From assembly GCA_019638845.1 (NCBI GenBank), contig JAHBSZ010000001.1, forward strand, positions 186,001-250,000: a DNA stretch of 64,000 nt. Direction: 5' to 3'. The stretch is from Salinibacterium sp. Its GTDB lineage: Bacteria; Actinomycetota; Actinomycetes; Actinomycetales; Microbacteriaceae. A program made the translations under genes and the position numbers. Below, one piece after another: positions 41,975 through 53,953 of this stretch (position 1 is the first letter of the stretch; every line of letters starts with the position of its first letter). The notes under the pieces were generated by a model. The model was not told where the DNA came from. It saw only the letters and a list, made by a program, of their open reading frames with translations, and made no database searches.

Positions 41975-42723
41975 GTCGTGTGCGCTGGAAGCACTAGGTC
42001 AAGTTCGCCTGGCGCTCCCGGCTCGAGGCGGATACCGGCTCCCGAGGCCCAAGCGACAAGCGCTTCGACGGTGGGGTGGTCGATGCCGGCCTCAACCACA
42101 GCGCGAGTGAACGCGCCCTTCCCTTTCTTGTTGAAATGGCTCAGCGCACTGCGGCGGCCGTCCACCGCCTCCGAGACGACCCTGACGTACGTTGCCGACT
42201 CCGGCGCCGGCCCCAAAGACACGTAGGACTCGGAGCGCAGGTCTAGCACAAGCTCCGACTGAGCGGAGAGAACCGCAGAGATGGGTGCACGCCACAGCTT
42301 GCGCAAGCTCGACCCCGGCACCCGCGAATCATGCGAAAGACGATAGGCAGGAATCGGATCGTCAGCACCAAGCAGACCGAACAGAGCCGAATGGATGATC
42401 AGGTGACGCGTCGCGAACTCCCGGGCTGTGGGGTGGAGGGACGGTGCATCGAGTTCATCGAAGAGCACCCCGGTGTAGCGGTCGAGAGCGGGCATCGTGG
42501 GTCCGTGACCAAGAGCGCGATTGCGATCGATCTCGAACCGCTGCGTGGGGCCGAGCCCGAGCGCAGCCATTGATCCACCGACCGATCGGGAGAGCGCACG
42601 CAACCCCGCGAGAGCAGCCTTGCGCTGGGGTGCGAGCTCGGGAAAGGACAGGGCCGCGAGGTCGAGAGCGGCGGCATCCCCACCATCCCGTTTCGTCTCA
42701 GACGGGGGGAGCAGAAGGAGCAC
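41971..42723 (-). CDS. yaaA: Peroxide stress protein YaaA
   Basis: 250 residues from the GTG at 42721-42723; an extension upstream would overlap the kinase gene and does not look like the family. The N-terminal LLLPPSETK is the family signature, and the C-terminal SHFNKKGKGAFTRA segment is equally typical. YaaA lowers free iron under peroxide stress and binds DNA. It lies 17 nt after the small kinase gene at the end of the ATP synthase operon. The stop overlaps the stop of tag. Confidence 0.88.
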   Translation of the reverse strand: MLLLLPPSETKRDGGDAAALDLAALSFPELAPQRKAALAGLRALSRSVGGSMAALGLGPTQRFEIDRNRALGHGPTMPALDRYTGVLFDELDAPSLHPTAREFATRHLIIHSALFGLLGADDPIPAYRLSHDSRVPGSSLRKLWRAPISAVLSAQSELVLDLRSESYVSLGPAPESATYVRVVSEAVDGRRSALSHFNKKGKGAFTRAVVEAGIDHPTVEALVAWASGAGIRLEPGAPGELDLVLPAHTT

Positions 42724-42740
42724 AGAATCTTTCTGACAAC

Positions 42741-43259
42741 TTATGACTCGATGAAGGCGAGCGCCCGCTCGACGTTCACCCCGAGGGGCTCGACCGAGTC
42801 GAGCGTGATGCGAGCAATGGCGGCGCTGGGGCCGGACCACTCGGCGTAGCCGTCGAGGCTTTGCTCGACAGCATGCCACGTGAGTTCGAGGTGGGGCAGC
42901 GAGCGTTCACGACTTTCGATGCGTTCTCGGTGGATCTGCGGGTCTGAACAGATGACCTCAATAAACTTGAGCGGCTCACCCAAGGTCGCGGCCAAGGTGA
43001 CCCACTGCTCGCGTGCGGGATTGACCGCGTTTACGGCATCCACGAGCACACTCCGGCCCGACTCCAGCAGGGTCGCTGCTTGCATCCGCGCGACCAAGTA
43101 TGCCGCCAAGCCCGTCGGCTGCTCGCGGGCAATACCGGCACGCAAGATGGCAGACTCGATGGGATCCACCGACACCACGGGCACATTCAACCGCCCGGAA
43201 AGAACCTGCCCAATTGTCGACTTACCCGCGCCGGGGAGACCGGCCATCGAGATCAGCAT
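42741..43259 (-). CDS. Small P-loop kinase (AAA/zeta-toxin-like)
   Basis: 172 residues. Walker A GLPGAGKST stands right at the N-terminus, VLVDAVNAVNP is a Walker-B-like strand and an Arg/Glu-rich lid follows (HRERIESRER). It resembles the family of small nucleotide/antibiotic kinases such as chloramphenicol phosphotransferase relatives and predicted AAA kinases; no substrate can be named. It starts 27 nt after atpC and ends 17 nt before yaaA. Confidence 0.75.
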   Translation of the reverse strand: MLISMAGLPGAGKSTIGQVLSGRLNVPVVSVDPIESAILRAGIAREQPTGLAAYLVARMQAATLLESGRSVLVDAVNAVNPAREQWVTLAATLGEPLKFIEVICSDPQIHRERIESRERSLPHLELTWHAVEQSLDGYAEWSGPSAAIARITLDSVEPLGVNVERALAFIES

Positions 43260-43286
43260 GCGCAGCCCCGCAAACTCAACGTGCAG

Positions 43287-43547
43287 CTAGCTGAGCTCGG
43301 CGTTGCGCGCGACGATCGTGACCGTGTCGTGCTCCACCGAGAGGAACCCGTCGTCGGCGCTCGCCGTGACGACGGCACCGTCGACTGGGGTCACGCGGAC
43401 CTCACCCTGAGCGAGAATCGCCAGAATTGGCTCGTGACCCGGCAAGATTCCGATCTCGCCCACGACCGTGCGTGCGATGATCTGTTTCGCCTTGCCCGAC
43501 CAGACCTCGCGGTCGGCCGAGACGACACTCACCTTGAGTTCGGCCAT
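43287..43547 (-). CDS. atpC: ATP synthase epsilon subunit
   Basis: 86 residues from the ATG at 43545-43547 (MAELKVSVVS); the frame is open upstream but would run into atpD. It has the beta-sandwich of epsilon (GEIGILPGHEP) and lacks the long C-terminal helical hairpin, as in many actinobacteria. Two nucleotides separate it from atpD. Epsilon joins the F1 rotor to the c-ring and limits ATP hydrolysis. Confidence 0.95.
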   Translation of the reverse strand: MAELKVSVVSADREVWSGKAKQIIARTVVGEIGILPGHEPILAILAQGEVRVTPVDGAVVTASADDGFLSVEHDTVTIVARNAELS

Positions 43548-43549
43548 GA

Positions 43550-45040
<1,491 letters not shown>

Positions 45041-45940
45041 TTACTTGGCCGAGCCCAGGGCGTCTGCGCCGCCCACGATCTCGGAAATCTGCTGAGTGAT
45101 CTCGGACTGGCGCGCGTTGTTGGCCAACCGGGTGTACGTGGTGATGAGCTTGTCGGCGTTGTCGCTTGCCGACTTCATTGCCTTCTGTGTTGCTGCGTGC
45201 TTTGCGGCGGCCGATTGAAGCATCGCGTTGAAGATACGGCTCTCGATATAGACCGGCAGTAGCGCGTTCAAGACGTTGATCGGATCAGGTTCAAATTCGT
45301 AGGCAGGAAGCGCAGTGTTGTCTTCCGGCGCCTCGACACCCTCTACGACCTCGAGAGGCAACAGGCGGATCACCTCGGGCACCTGCACGAGCATGCTCAC
45401 GAATCGGTTGAAGACGATATGGATCTCGTCGACGCCACCCTCGCTCGCCGGTTGAATGAACTTGGCGACCAGTGCATCGCCGATCTCTTTCGCGGTCTCG
45501 AACTCAGGTGCATCTGTGCCGCCCGTCCAGGACTGCTCAGGAGTGCGCTTGCGGAACGCAAAATACCCAACCGATTTGCGCCCAACCAGGTAGTGGACGA
45601 CAGTCTTTCCCTGCGCCTTGAGCCGGGCTTCTAGCTCGCCGGCTTCGCGCAGCACGTTCGAGTTGAACGCGCCAGCCAACCCGCGGTCAGAAGAGAAGAT
45701 CACGATAGCTGCGCGCTCGATCTTTTCCGGTTCGGTTGTCAGGATGTGGTCGATGTTCGAGAACGTCGCCACCGCCGAAACCGCCCGGGTGATGGCGCGC
45801 GAGTACGGACCGGATGCTGCCACCCGCTGCTGCGCCTTCTGAATGCGCGAAGCGGAAATGAGCTCCATGGCCCGAGTGATCTTCTTGGTCGTCTGGGCAG
45901 ACTTGATCTTCTGCCGGTAGACCCGAAGTTGCGCTCCCAT
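45041..45940 (-). CDS. atpG: ATP synthase gamma subunit
   Basis: 299 residues. The two long helices of the rotor shaft are at the ends ([20 protein letters not shown] at the start; [14 protein letters not shown] at the end), with the Rossmann-like middle ([17 protein letters not shown]). It turns inside the alpha3-beta3 ring. It follows atpA after 53 bp, the largest gap inside the F1 genes, and precedes atpD by 12 bp. Confidence 0.97.
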   Translation of the reverse strand: MGAQLRVYRQKIKSAQTTKKITRAMELISASRIQKAQQRVAASGPYSRAITRAVSAVATFSNIDHILTTEPEKIERAAIVIFSSDRGLAGAFNSNVLREAGELEARLKAQGKTVVHYLVGRKSVGYFAFRKRTPEQSWTGGTDAPEFETAKEIGDALVAKFIQPASEGGVDEIHIVFNRFVSMLVQVPEVIRLLPLEVVEGVEAPEDNTALPAYEFEPDPINVLNALLPVYIESRIFNAMLQSAAAKHAATQKAMKSASDNADKLITTYTRLANNARQSEITQQISEIVGGADALGSAK

Positions 45941-45993
45941 GTCTTACTTTCCCTTAGTCCTAGTCGGTGATGAGCTCGTCGAGCAGCGAAACG

Positions 45994-47637
<1,644 letters not shown>

Positions 47638-47670
47638 TACTTCCCTTTTTCCATGCCTATCGGGAGCGAG

Positions 47671-48459
47671 CTAGCTCGCCAGTCGAAGTCGAAGATCGGC
47701 GATGCGGTTCGCCACTGAGCCATCGATGACCTCGTCACCGATCTGAACACGCATTCCGCCGAGAACTGTGGGATCAACGAGTTCGTTGATCCGGATTGCG
47801 CTGCCGTGTTGTGCAGCGAGCGCGCGAGCAAGTCGTTCGCGCTGAGCCGCCGTCAACGGGGCAGCAACCGTGATGGACGCAATAGTCTGACCAGACTCTT
47901 CGGCGACGATCGTCGCCGCGTAGCGCACCAGTTCAGTGATGCGGCGCCCGCGAGGCTGGGAGATAAGCGCGGTCAGGATCGCAACAGTCTGCTTGCTGGC
48001 CTTAGCCATCAGCCGGTGTACCAGCGCGATCTTGTTGTCTACCAGCCCCAGTCGACTTCCCAACGCGAGTTCGAGACCAGGATCGGATGACACTGCCGTC
48101 GCGAACGCGAAGAGCTCGTCATTAATCGAAACCGAGGATGCGGCAGAGGAGGCTACTGCGCGGATACCCAAGCGCTCGATGGCGGCAACGAAATCGTCCT
48201 CGGACGACCAGCGACCACTCGCCAGTGATTCGAGTACCGCCTTGGCATCGGCCGTGTAGCCACCGAACACCGCGTTCACGATCGACGCGCGACCAGCAGC
48301 GGGTGCCGAATCGTCAGCAAGAGCGGACCGCAGCGCCGGCGAACCGTCCACCACGAGCGCAGCTTCCAGCAGTTGCTCGCCCGTGGCGAAGTCCACTGAA
48401 CCTCGGCCCGACAGCGTGGCTGTCGCAGCTATCAGTGACTCGCGCGTTGCCGAACCCAT
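47671..48459 (-). CDS. atpH: ATP synthase delta subunit
   Basis: 262 residues, longer than the E. coli delta (about 177), as in other actinobacteria. The C-terminal part has the OSCP/delta pattern (ITVAAPLTAAQRERL, DPTVLGGMRVQIGDEVIDGS). The N-terminal helical bundle binds the top of alpha3-beta3 and the C-terminal part contacts the b stalk. It starts 2 nt after atpF stops. Confidence 0.95.
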   Translation of the reverse strand: MGSATRESLIAATATLSGRGSVDFATGEQLLEAALVVDGSPALRSALADDSAPAAGRASIVNAVFGGYTADAKAVLESLASGRWSSEDDFVAAIERLGIRAVASSAASSVSINDELFAFATAVSSDPGLELALGSRLGLVDNKIALVHRLMAKASKQTVAILTALISQPRGRRITELVRYAATIVAEESGQTIASITVAAPLTAAQRERLARALAAQHGSAIRINELVDPTVLGGMRVQIGDEVIDGSVANRIADLRLRLAS

Positions 48460-48461
48460 TG

Positions 48462-49019
48462 TTACGCCTTCGCCTTTGCCGCAGCCGATTCAGACGCCTC
48501 AAGATCAGCGATGAAACGGTCGACGATATCGTTCGAGCGCTTGTCGTTGAGGTTTTCACCGATGACGCCAGATGCAAGATCGATCGCAAGGGCACCGACC
48601 TCGGCGCGCAGCGATGCGAGTGCGCTCATGCGCTCCGCCTCGATCTGCGTCTGAGCGTTGGTGAGAACGCGCGCCGCTTCGGCGTGAGCCGCTTCGACGA
48701 GTTCTGCGCGGATGGTCTTCGCATCCTCGCGGGCCTGATCACGGATTCCTGCGGCGGCGGCACGCGCCTCCGCGAGCTGCGTGTTGTACTGCTCGAGAGC
48801 CTCCTGGGCGCCGGCTTGAGCCTCTTCAGCGCGCTTGAGCCCGCCTTCGATGGCGTCGGCTCGCGCGTCGAGTGCGGCGTTGAGCCGCGGCAATGCCTTC
48901 CAGATCAGGAACACAAAGACCACGAGGAAGGCGAGCGAGCCCCAGATGAGATCCGGCAGCGCAGGGAGCAGCAGACTCGGCGTCTCCCCCGCGGCTTCCG
49001 AAACGAATGCGTTGAGCAT
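48462..49019 (-). CDS. atpF: ATP synthase b subunit
   Basis: 185 residues. One membrane helix (about 23-41, ending IWKALP) is followed by a long Ala/Glu/Arg coiled coil (about 50-160), the peripheral stalk. GGAG lies upstream of the ATG. It follows atpE after a 53-bp spacer with short repeats. The gene is of normal length and is not fused to delta, unlike the mycobacterial arrangement. Confidence 0.96.
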   Translation of the reverse strand: MLNAFVSEAAGETPSLLLPALPDLIWGSLAFLVVFVFLIWKALPRLNAALDARADAIEGGLKRAEEAQAGAQEALEQYNTQLAEARAAAAGIRDQAREDAKTIRAELVEAAHAEAARVLTNAQTQIEAERMSALASLRAEVGALAIDLASGVIGENLNDKRSNDIVDRFIADLEASESAAAKAKA

Positions 49020-49072
49020 CCGGACTCCTTACTAAGTAGTAGTAGTTACGGCGAAGTAGCTACGGCGAATGG
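49020..49072 (-). repeat. atpE-atpF spacer with short direct repeats
   Basis: On the minus strand the motif CGCCGTA occurs three times over the last codons and stop of atpE and the first 35 nt of the spacer, each copy bringing an in-frame-looking TAA or TAG. A CTA run (ACTACTACTACTTA) follows before the atpF ribosome site. It looks like slippage and has no known role. Confidence 0.4.
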
Positions 49073-49297
<225 letters not shown>

Positions 49298-49338
49298 TTA
49301 TTCCTTTCAAGGGTGATAGCGATGAAACGGGGCATGTC

Positions 49339-50169
49339 TCAGTGCTCTTCTGCGAGCGCCATCTGGATGTAGATGGCGGCAAGGATGGTGATGACGTAGG
49401 CCTGGAGGGCCGCGACAAACAGCTCGAGCACAGTGAACGCGAGCCCGAACGCGAACGTGCCCACGCCGAGCAAACCGAGAGGATTGCCGTCAGCAAGAAC
49501 CGTAAAGAAGAAGAAGTCGGTCGCGACAAAGCACAGCACGAGCAACATGTGCCCGGCGACCATGTTCATCAAGAGTCGCAGCGTTAGGGTGACCGGCCGA
49601 AGGATAAACGTGGACAGAAACTCGAGGACCGCGAGGAACCCAGCCATGATCGGGTTGAGCCCCGGCAAAATGAGCGCATTCTTGAAGTAGCGCAGCCCGA
49701 ACTTGCGCACTCCTGCATAGATGAACAGCACATAGGCGATGGCAGACATGATCAACGGCAACCCGATTACGGAGGTTCCCGCGATCTGGAGGCCGGGGAT
49801 CACCCCGGTGAGGTTCATGCCGATGGTCACAAAGAAAATTGTCATCAGGATCGGCATGAAACGCTTGCCGTCCTTCTCGCCGAGGGTGCCGATGACGATG
49901 TTGTCCCGCACGAAGCCGGTGATGAACTCGAATGCTGCCTGACCACGGGTCGGGACCAGCTTCATCTTGCGCGTGTTCAGCCAGAAGATCAGGATCAGAA
50001 CGGCCACGACGAGCAAGCGAATGAGCATGACCCGGTTGAGTTCGAACGGGGTGCCAGCGAACAAGACGACGGGCGGGAAGAACTCGTCGATGGATGGCCC
50101 GTGGAACCCACCATCAGTGCCATCACCGTCGGCAAGCGGAAGGAGTGGGGCGAGCAGGGCGGTGATCAG
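49339..50169 (-). CDS. atpB: ATP synthase a subunit, probable CTG start
   Basis: 276 residues if started at CTG 50167-50169. The frame between an in-frame stop (50185-50187) and the first normal start codon (TTG at 50062-50064) encodes a typical N-terminus ending GPSIDEFFPPVV, so the real start must lie upstream of that TTG. In this stretch there is no ATG, GTG or TTG in frame; GGAG stands 7 nt before the CTG. The membrane helices and the conserved Arg in LRLLMNMVAGH (proton half-channel) are present. An ATT or ATC start nearby cannot be ruled out. Confidence 0.85.
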   Translation of the reverse strand: MITALLAPLLPLADGDGTDGGFHGPSIDEFFPPVVLFAGTPFELNRVMLIRLLVVAVLILIFWLNTRKMKLVPTRGQAAFEFITGFVRDNIVIGTLGEKDGKRFMPILMTIFFVTIGMNLTGVIPGLQIAGTSVIGLPLIMSAIAYVLFIYAGVRKFGLRYFKNALILPGLNPIMAGFLAVLEFLSTFILRPVTLTLRLLMNMVAGHMLLVLCFVATDFFFFTVLADGNPLGLLGVGTFAFGLAFTVLELFVAALQAYVITILAAIYIQMALAEEH

Positions 50170-50223
50170 TTGAATTCTCCAGCATCAGGCGGGCGACGAC
50201 GCACGCTTAGGGGGACTTGTTTC

Positions 50224-50229
50224 AGCCTA
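50224..50229 (-). promoter_or_regulatory. Candidate promoter of the atp operon
   Basis: Minus-strand TTTGCTAGGCT holds an extended -10 (TGC then TAGGCT), about 54 nt before the proposed atpB start. The -35 at 17 bp (TCATCC) is poor. The whole 95-bp gap between atpI and atpB is otherwise featureless. Confidence 0.4.
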
Positions 50230-50264
50230 GCAAATATTCACTGCGCGGATGACCGCGGTACTGC

Positions 50265-50732
50265 CTATTCGCGGCCCGCCTTCGGCTCGCGATTCGTGTC
50301 TGGAGCGCCGGGCAGGGCGATGTCGCCGACGTACGGCACGCGGGCACCCTTGAGCGCAACCATGTCGACGACAAGTGAGCCAATCACGGCCACGATCACC
50401 GCAACAAAGAAGACGTAGGGACTCATCCATTGCTGTCCTCGGGCGGCGAGCAAAATCACGATGAAGACAACGAACTTGAACAACCACATTCCGAGGATGA
50501 TCGCGAAATAGCGCGCACCTGACGGCGACTTCGCGTTCGCGCGGTCGGCGACCAAGACGCTGAGCGTGGTAAAACCCATGAACAACGCGGTAACACCAGC
50601 GCCCAGGAGGGCGCTCAGCAAACCCGCGACCCCGTCGACGAGATATCCGATGATCGACCCGATGAGGGCCACGGCCACGGTAACGATGGCACCGTAGACC
50701 AAAGCGCGGATCAGGACTGATGCATTCTTCAC
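50265..50732 (-). CDS. AtpI-like small membrane protein
   Basis: 155 residues with four predicted membrane helices (about 8-30, 36-60, 75-97 and 105-125). Position just upstream of atpB is that of atpI, whose product helps c-ring assembly or magnesium supply, and the four-helix topology fits. Sequence identity to AtpI is not obvious by eye, so the name is positional. The GTG start overlaps the wecA stop by GTGA. Confidence 0.7.
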   Translation of the reverse strand: MKNASVLIRALVYGAIVTVAVALIGSIIGYLVDGVAGLLSALLGAGVTALFMGFTTLSVLVADRANAKSPSGARYFAIILGMWLFKFVVFIVILLAARGQQWMSPYVFFVAVIVAVIGSLVVDMVALKGARVPYVGDIALPGAPDTNREPKAGRE

Positions 50733-51946
50733 GTTGACTCCTCTAGGTCGACACCGGCGGAAGCGGCATCCAATCCGTCATGTCGAGCGACCTCAGCGGT
50801 CTCGATGCCGGGATCAGCAGATTGAGCCGCTACCTCGAGGGCCTTTCGCTTGCTCAGTGGCGCGAGAGTGAAAGCAGCGCAGATGATGAGGCCCGCCGCG
50901 ATCAGCAACGACGCCGCCCACCAGGGCATGAACATGTAGCTCAGGCAACCCAGTGCGACAACTAGGGTCCATCCATAGAAGATCAGCACAGCATGCAGGT
51001 GCGAGTGCCCCATGTCGAGTAGCCGGTGGTGCAGGTGCTTGCGATCAGCAGTGAATGGCGACTTTCCCGCGCGCAGCCGGCGAGTGACCGCCAGACCGAA
51101 GTCGAGCAACGGCACCACGAGCACGGCAAACGGCAGGAGTATGGGGATGAACGCTGGCACCAGGGAGGCGGTGAACTGATCTGGGCGTTCCAAGAAGCCG
51201 GAATCTACCTGTCCGGTCACCAGAATCGCCGATGCGGCCATGAGTAGGCCGGTGAGCAGGGCCCCCGCGTCGCCCATGAACAGCTTCGCCGGGTGGAAGT
51301 TCAGCGGGAGGAATCCGACACACGCGCCGATCAGCACGGCAGTAGTAAGGGATGCGAGGTTGAAGTACTCGGTCTGCGCCTGCAGTTGGAGGAGGTAGGT
51401 GTAGACAAAGAACACCGCACTCGCGATGAGGGCCACTCCTGCGACGAGCCCGTCGAGCCCGTCGATGAAGTTGATCGCATTCATCACGAGCACGATCGCA
51501 AAGATGGTGATGATGAGCGACACGTAGGGCGACACGATCGTCTGTCCGCCGATGGGCAGCGTCGAAACCTGAATGCCCTGCCATGCAAGGATTCCCGCAG
51601 CGATGATCTGGCCGGCGAGTTTGGTGAGCCAGTCGAGGTCCCAGATGTCGTCGGCGACGCCAATGAGCACGATCACCAGTGCCGCGGCCCCCAGGCCCAG
51701 AACTTTACCCGGCTCAGTGAACACGATGCTGAAGTTGCCCAGCTGCGACGCGACCACGAACGCAAGGACCATACCGAGGAACATCGCGACCCCGCCCAGA
51801 CGCGGCGTCGGACGGGTATGAACATCGCGTTCGCGGATCTTCGGGTACAGCCGATACTTCGTGCTGAGTTTCCAGATCACGACCGCAAGACCGTAGGTCG
51901 CTCCCGCCGAAATACCGGTGACGAGGAGATAGAAGACTATTCGCAC
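50729..51946 (-). CDS. wecA: Undecaprenyl-phosphate GlcNAc-1-phosphate transferase (WecA/TagO/MraY family)
   Basis: 405 residues with about eleven membrane helices. The catalytic motifs of the family are visible: GVADDIWDLD, NFIDGLDGL, FMGDAG and the HLHHRLL histidine cluster. The enzyme puts GlcNAc-1-P on the lipid carrier, the first step of teichoic-acid, arabinogalactan-linker or polysaccharide synthesis. It is the WecA/TagO branch rather than MraY by gene position. GTG start; overlaps sua5 by 10 nt. The C-terminal tail is acidic and longer than usual. Confidence 0.9.
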   Translation of the reverse strand: MRIVFYLLVTGISAGATYGLAVVIWKLSTKYRLYPKIRERDVHTRPTPRLGGVAMFLGMVLAFVVASQLGNFSIVFTEPGKVLGLGAAALVIVLIGVADDIWDLDWLTKLAGQIIAAGILAWQGIQVSTLPIGGQTIVSPYVSLIITIFAIVLVMNAINFIDGLDGLVAGVALIASAVFFVYTYLLQLQAQTEYFNLASLTTAVLIGACVGFLPLNFHPAKLFMGDAGALLTGLLMAASAILVTGQVDSGFLERPDQFTASLVPAFIPILLPFAVLVVPLLDFGLAVTRRLRAGKSPFTADRKHLHHRLLDMGHSHLHAVLIFYGWTLVVALGCLSYMFMPWWAASLLIAAGLIICAAFTLAPLSKRKALEVAAQSADPGIETAEVARHDGLDAASAGVDLEEST

Positions 51947-52593
51947 TTGTCGGCCCCCACGAGGTCACGGATGTCCTCGGCCGAAATTACTCCTTCGCGC
52001 ACAATGCGCAGTTTGCCCTCGGGTGCGAGCAGCCCAGTGGCGTCGACAATTGTTGACGCGAGTGTGCCGCCTTCGCCGTCATCGAGGTAGAGGGCGACAC
52101 TCTCGCCGAGCATCCGTTCGGCCTCCTGAGCGGTTGTCGCCGCAGGCTCGCCCGTGCGGTTCGCGCTGGACACTGCGAGGGGGCCGGTCTCCGAGAGAAG
52201 TTCGAGCATGATCGGATTCGACGGCATGCGCAGCGCGACGGTGCCTCGTGTCTCCCCCAAGTCCCAGGCGAGAGAGGACTGTGCGGGAAGGATTATCGTG
52301 AGTCCGCCTGGCCAGAACGCCGCGACGAGGGCCCGCACCTCATCGGGGACAGTCTCGGCAAGTGCATCCAGAGTCGGGATGCCCGGCACGAGCACGGGCG
52401 GCGGCGACTGGCGCGTGCGACCCTTCGCATCGATGAGCTTCTGGACGGCCTCGGCATTGAACGCGTCGGCAGCCACGCCATACACAGTGTCGGTGGGGAC
52501 GACAACGAGATCCCCGCGACCAAGAGCAGTTCGTGCGAGCCGCATGCCGGTGAGAAGCTCGGATTCGACCGAGCAGTCGTAGATGGAGGCCAT
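51937..52593 (-). CDS. L-threonylcarbamoyladenylate synthase (Sua5/TsaC)
   Basis: 218 residues. The YrdC fold is marked by VVVPTDTVYGVAADA, KGRTRQSPPPVLV (a variant of KxRP) and VSSANRTGEPA. It makes threonylcarbamoyl-AMP for t6A37 in tRNAs that read ANN codons. Shorter than Sua5 proteins with the extra C-terminal domain, so TsaC-like in length. It lies in the usual actinobacterial position, between prmC and wecA, though here two HAD genes come between. Confidence 0.9.
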   Translation of the reverse strand: MASIYDCSVESELLTGMRLARTALGRGDLVVVPTDTVYGVAADAFNAEAVQKLIDAKGRTRQSPPPVLVPGIPTLDALAETVPDEVRALVAAFWPGGLTIILPAQSSLAWDLGETRGTVALRMPSNPIMLELLSETGPLAVSSANRTGEPAATTAQEAERMLGESVALYLDDGEGGTLASTIVDATGLLAPEGKLRIVREGVISAEDIRDLVGADKCE

Positions 52594-52602
52594 TTCTCTT
52601 TA

Positions 52603-52608
52603 ACAGTA
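52603..52608 (-). promoter_or_regulatory. Candidate -10 element of sua5
   Basis: Minus-strand TACTGT, 9 nt before the sua5 ATG, in the divergent gap shared with the HAD genes. It stands next to the 16-bp tandem repeat. Confidence 0.35.
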
Positions 52609-52618
52609 CCGGCCTTCA

Positions 52619-52665
52619 CTGTGCCGTTCGAAGACTGTGCCGTTCGAAGACTGTGCCGTTCGAAG
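52619..52665. repeat. Tandem repeat, 16-bp unit, 2.9 copies
   Basis: Unit CTGTGCCGTTCGAAGA occurs at 52619-52634 and 52635-52650 without a mismatch, and 15 nt of it at 52651-52665 with no mismatch in the first 15. Each unit contains the palindrome TTCGAA. It fills half of the 90-bp divergent gap between sua5 and the HAD gene. Confidence 0.9.
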
Positions 52666-52683
52666 TGCGAGACTAGATAACCC

Positions 52684-53316
52684 GTGGACCTCTACCTCTT
52701 TGACCTCGACAAGACGCTCTATGCGTACGACTTCCGCTATCGGCTACCGGAGCTCGCTCGCCTGAGTGGCGGTTCGCAGTACGCGCTCGCAAAAACATGG
52801 TGGGCCGCCGGCTACGAAGCCCGTGCGGAGGCTGGCGAGTGGCCGACCGCAGACGAGTACCTCCTCGAGTTCTCGCGAGTCACGCAGACTCGGCGCCTTT
52901 CGCTCGAAGAGTGGGCGTCTGCACGCAAGCTCGCCATGACCCCCATCCCCGAAAGTATCGCCGCTTTGCGGCACGCCTCGGAGCTGGGAACGGTATCGCT
53001 GCTGTCGAACAATCCCGCGGCCACTGCGACTGCGCTACCCCTACTCGCTCCCGACGTGGTCGAGATTCTGGGCGAAAACCGCCTCTTCAGCTACCAACTC
53101 CAGTCGCGCAAACCCGGTGCTGAGATCTATCGCCGCGCGCTCGACCACTACGGCGCCGTTGCCGAGAACACCTTCTTCACCGACGACTCTGCCGAGAACA
53201 TCGCGGGCGCCCGTGCCGTGGGCATCACAGCGCACCAGCTCACCTCCCGTGACGGGATCTACGACACGGATGCCCTGCTCACCGCTATCGAGGAATTCGC
53301 GGGGCGGCGCGCGTGA
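52684..53316 (+). CDS. HAD-superfamily hydrolase (first of a tandem pair)
   Basis: 210 residues. Motif I FDLDKTLY (Asp7, Asp9), motif II SLLSNN, motif III Lys in SRKPGAE and motif IV FFTDDSAENI follow the HAD subfamily IA order with an alpha-helical cap. It is closest in layout to pyrimidine 5'-nucleotidases / putative phosphoglycolate phosphatases; the substrate is unknown. GTG start with TAGATA 4 nt upstream, so a leaderless mRNA is possible. It overlaps its paralogue by GTGA. Confidence 0.85.
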   Translation: MDLYLFDLDKTLYAYDFRYRLPELARLSGGSQYALAKTWWAAGYEARAEAGEWPTADEYLLEFSRVTQTRRLSLEEWASARKLAMTPIPESIAALRHASELGTVSLLSNNPAATATALPLLAPDVVEILGENRLFSYQLQSRKPGAEIYRRALDHYGAVAENTFFTDDSAENIAGARAVGITAHQLTSRDGIYDTDALLTAIEEFAGRRA

Positions 53317-53927
53317 GCCTGCTCTTCATCTTCGACATGGACGACGTGCTCTACGACTATGACTGGCGCGTGCGCATGGCCGGGATGACCGCGCTCACCG
53401 GTCACTCCCTCGACGAGCTTCGGCGCCGGTGGTGGCACGACCGCGGCGAATGGGCCGCAGAGGCTGGGGTGTTCGCGACTGCTGAGGAGTACCTGTCCGC
53501 GTTTCGTGACGCAATCGGCACGCCCATCGATGAGGGCGAGTGGGTGCGTGTGCGCGGCGAGGCGATGACCGCATGGCCGGAGTCTCTCGCGGCCGTGCGC
53601 CGGGCATCCGAGCTTGGGCAGATCACCCTGCTCACGAACAACGGTGCCCTCGTGGGAAAGCACCTCGCCTCCCTTGCACCCGAGCTCGTTGAGCTGTTCG
53701 GGGACCACCTCTTCACCTCGAGCCATTACGGTGCACGCAAGCCCAATCCGGTGGTGTTCGAACGGGTGCTCGAGGCGTACGGCGTGCCGGCGGCCGATGC
53801 GTTCTTCGCCGACGACATGCGCATTAACGTCGAGGGCGCCGAGAGTGTCGGGATCACCAGCTACCACTTCGGGTCCCCGGCGGGGCTGCTCGCTGCCATC
53901 GAGGAGTTCGCGGCGTCTCGCGGGTAG
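53313..53927 (+). CDS. HAD-superfamily hydrolase (second of a tandem pair)
   Basis: 204 residues, clearly related to the gene before it (same lengths between motifs, EWPTADEYL and VFATAEEYL at the same place). Motif I is FDMDDVLY, where the usual Thr is Val, motif II is TLLTNNG, motif III KPNPVVF and motif IV FFADDMRINV. Both nucleophile and acid Asp are kept, so it should be active. The pair probably arose by tandem duplication. Confidence 0.85.
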   Translation: MSLLFIFDMDDVLYDYDWRVRMAGMTALTGHSLDELRRRWWHDRGEWAAEAGVFATAEEYLSAFRDAIGTPIDEGEWVRVRGEAMTAWPESLAAVRRASELGQITLLTNNGALVGKHLASLAPELVELFGDHLFTSSHYGARKPNPVVFERVLEAYGVPAADAFFADDMRINVEGAESVGITSYHFGSPAGLLAAIEEFAASRG

Positions 53928-53953
53928 GGCGCGGGCGCGCGCGGGTGTTCAGC

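Noticed and set aside
50123-50185. ATG with 20 codons just before atpB, out of frame
   Set aside because: The ATG is followed by a stop after 20 codons and does not encode the conserved atpB N-terminus. It could be a leader peptide, but nothing supports it.
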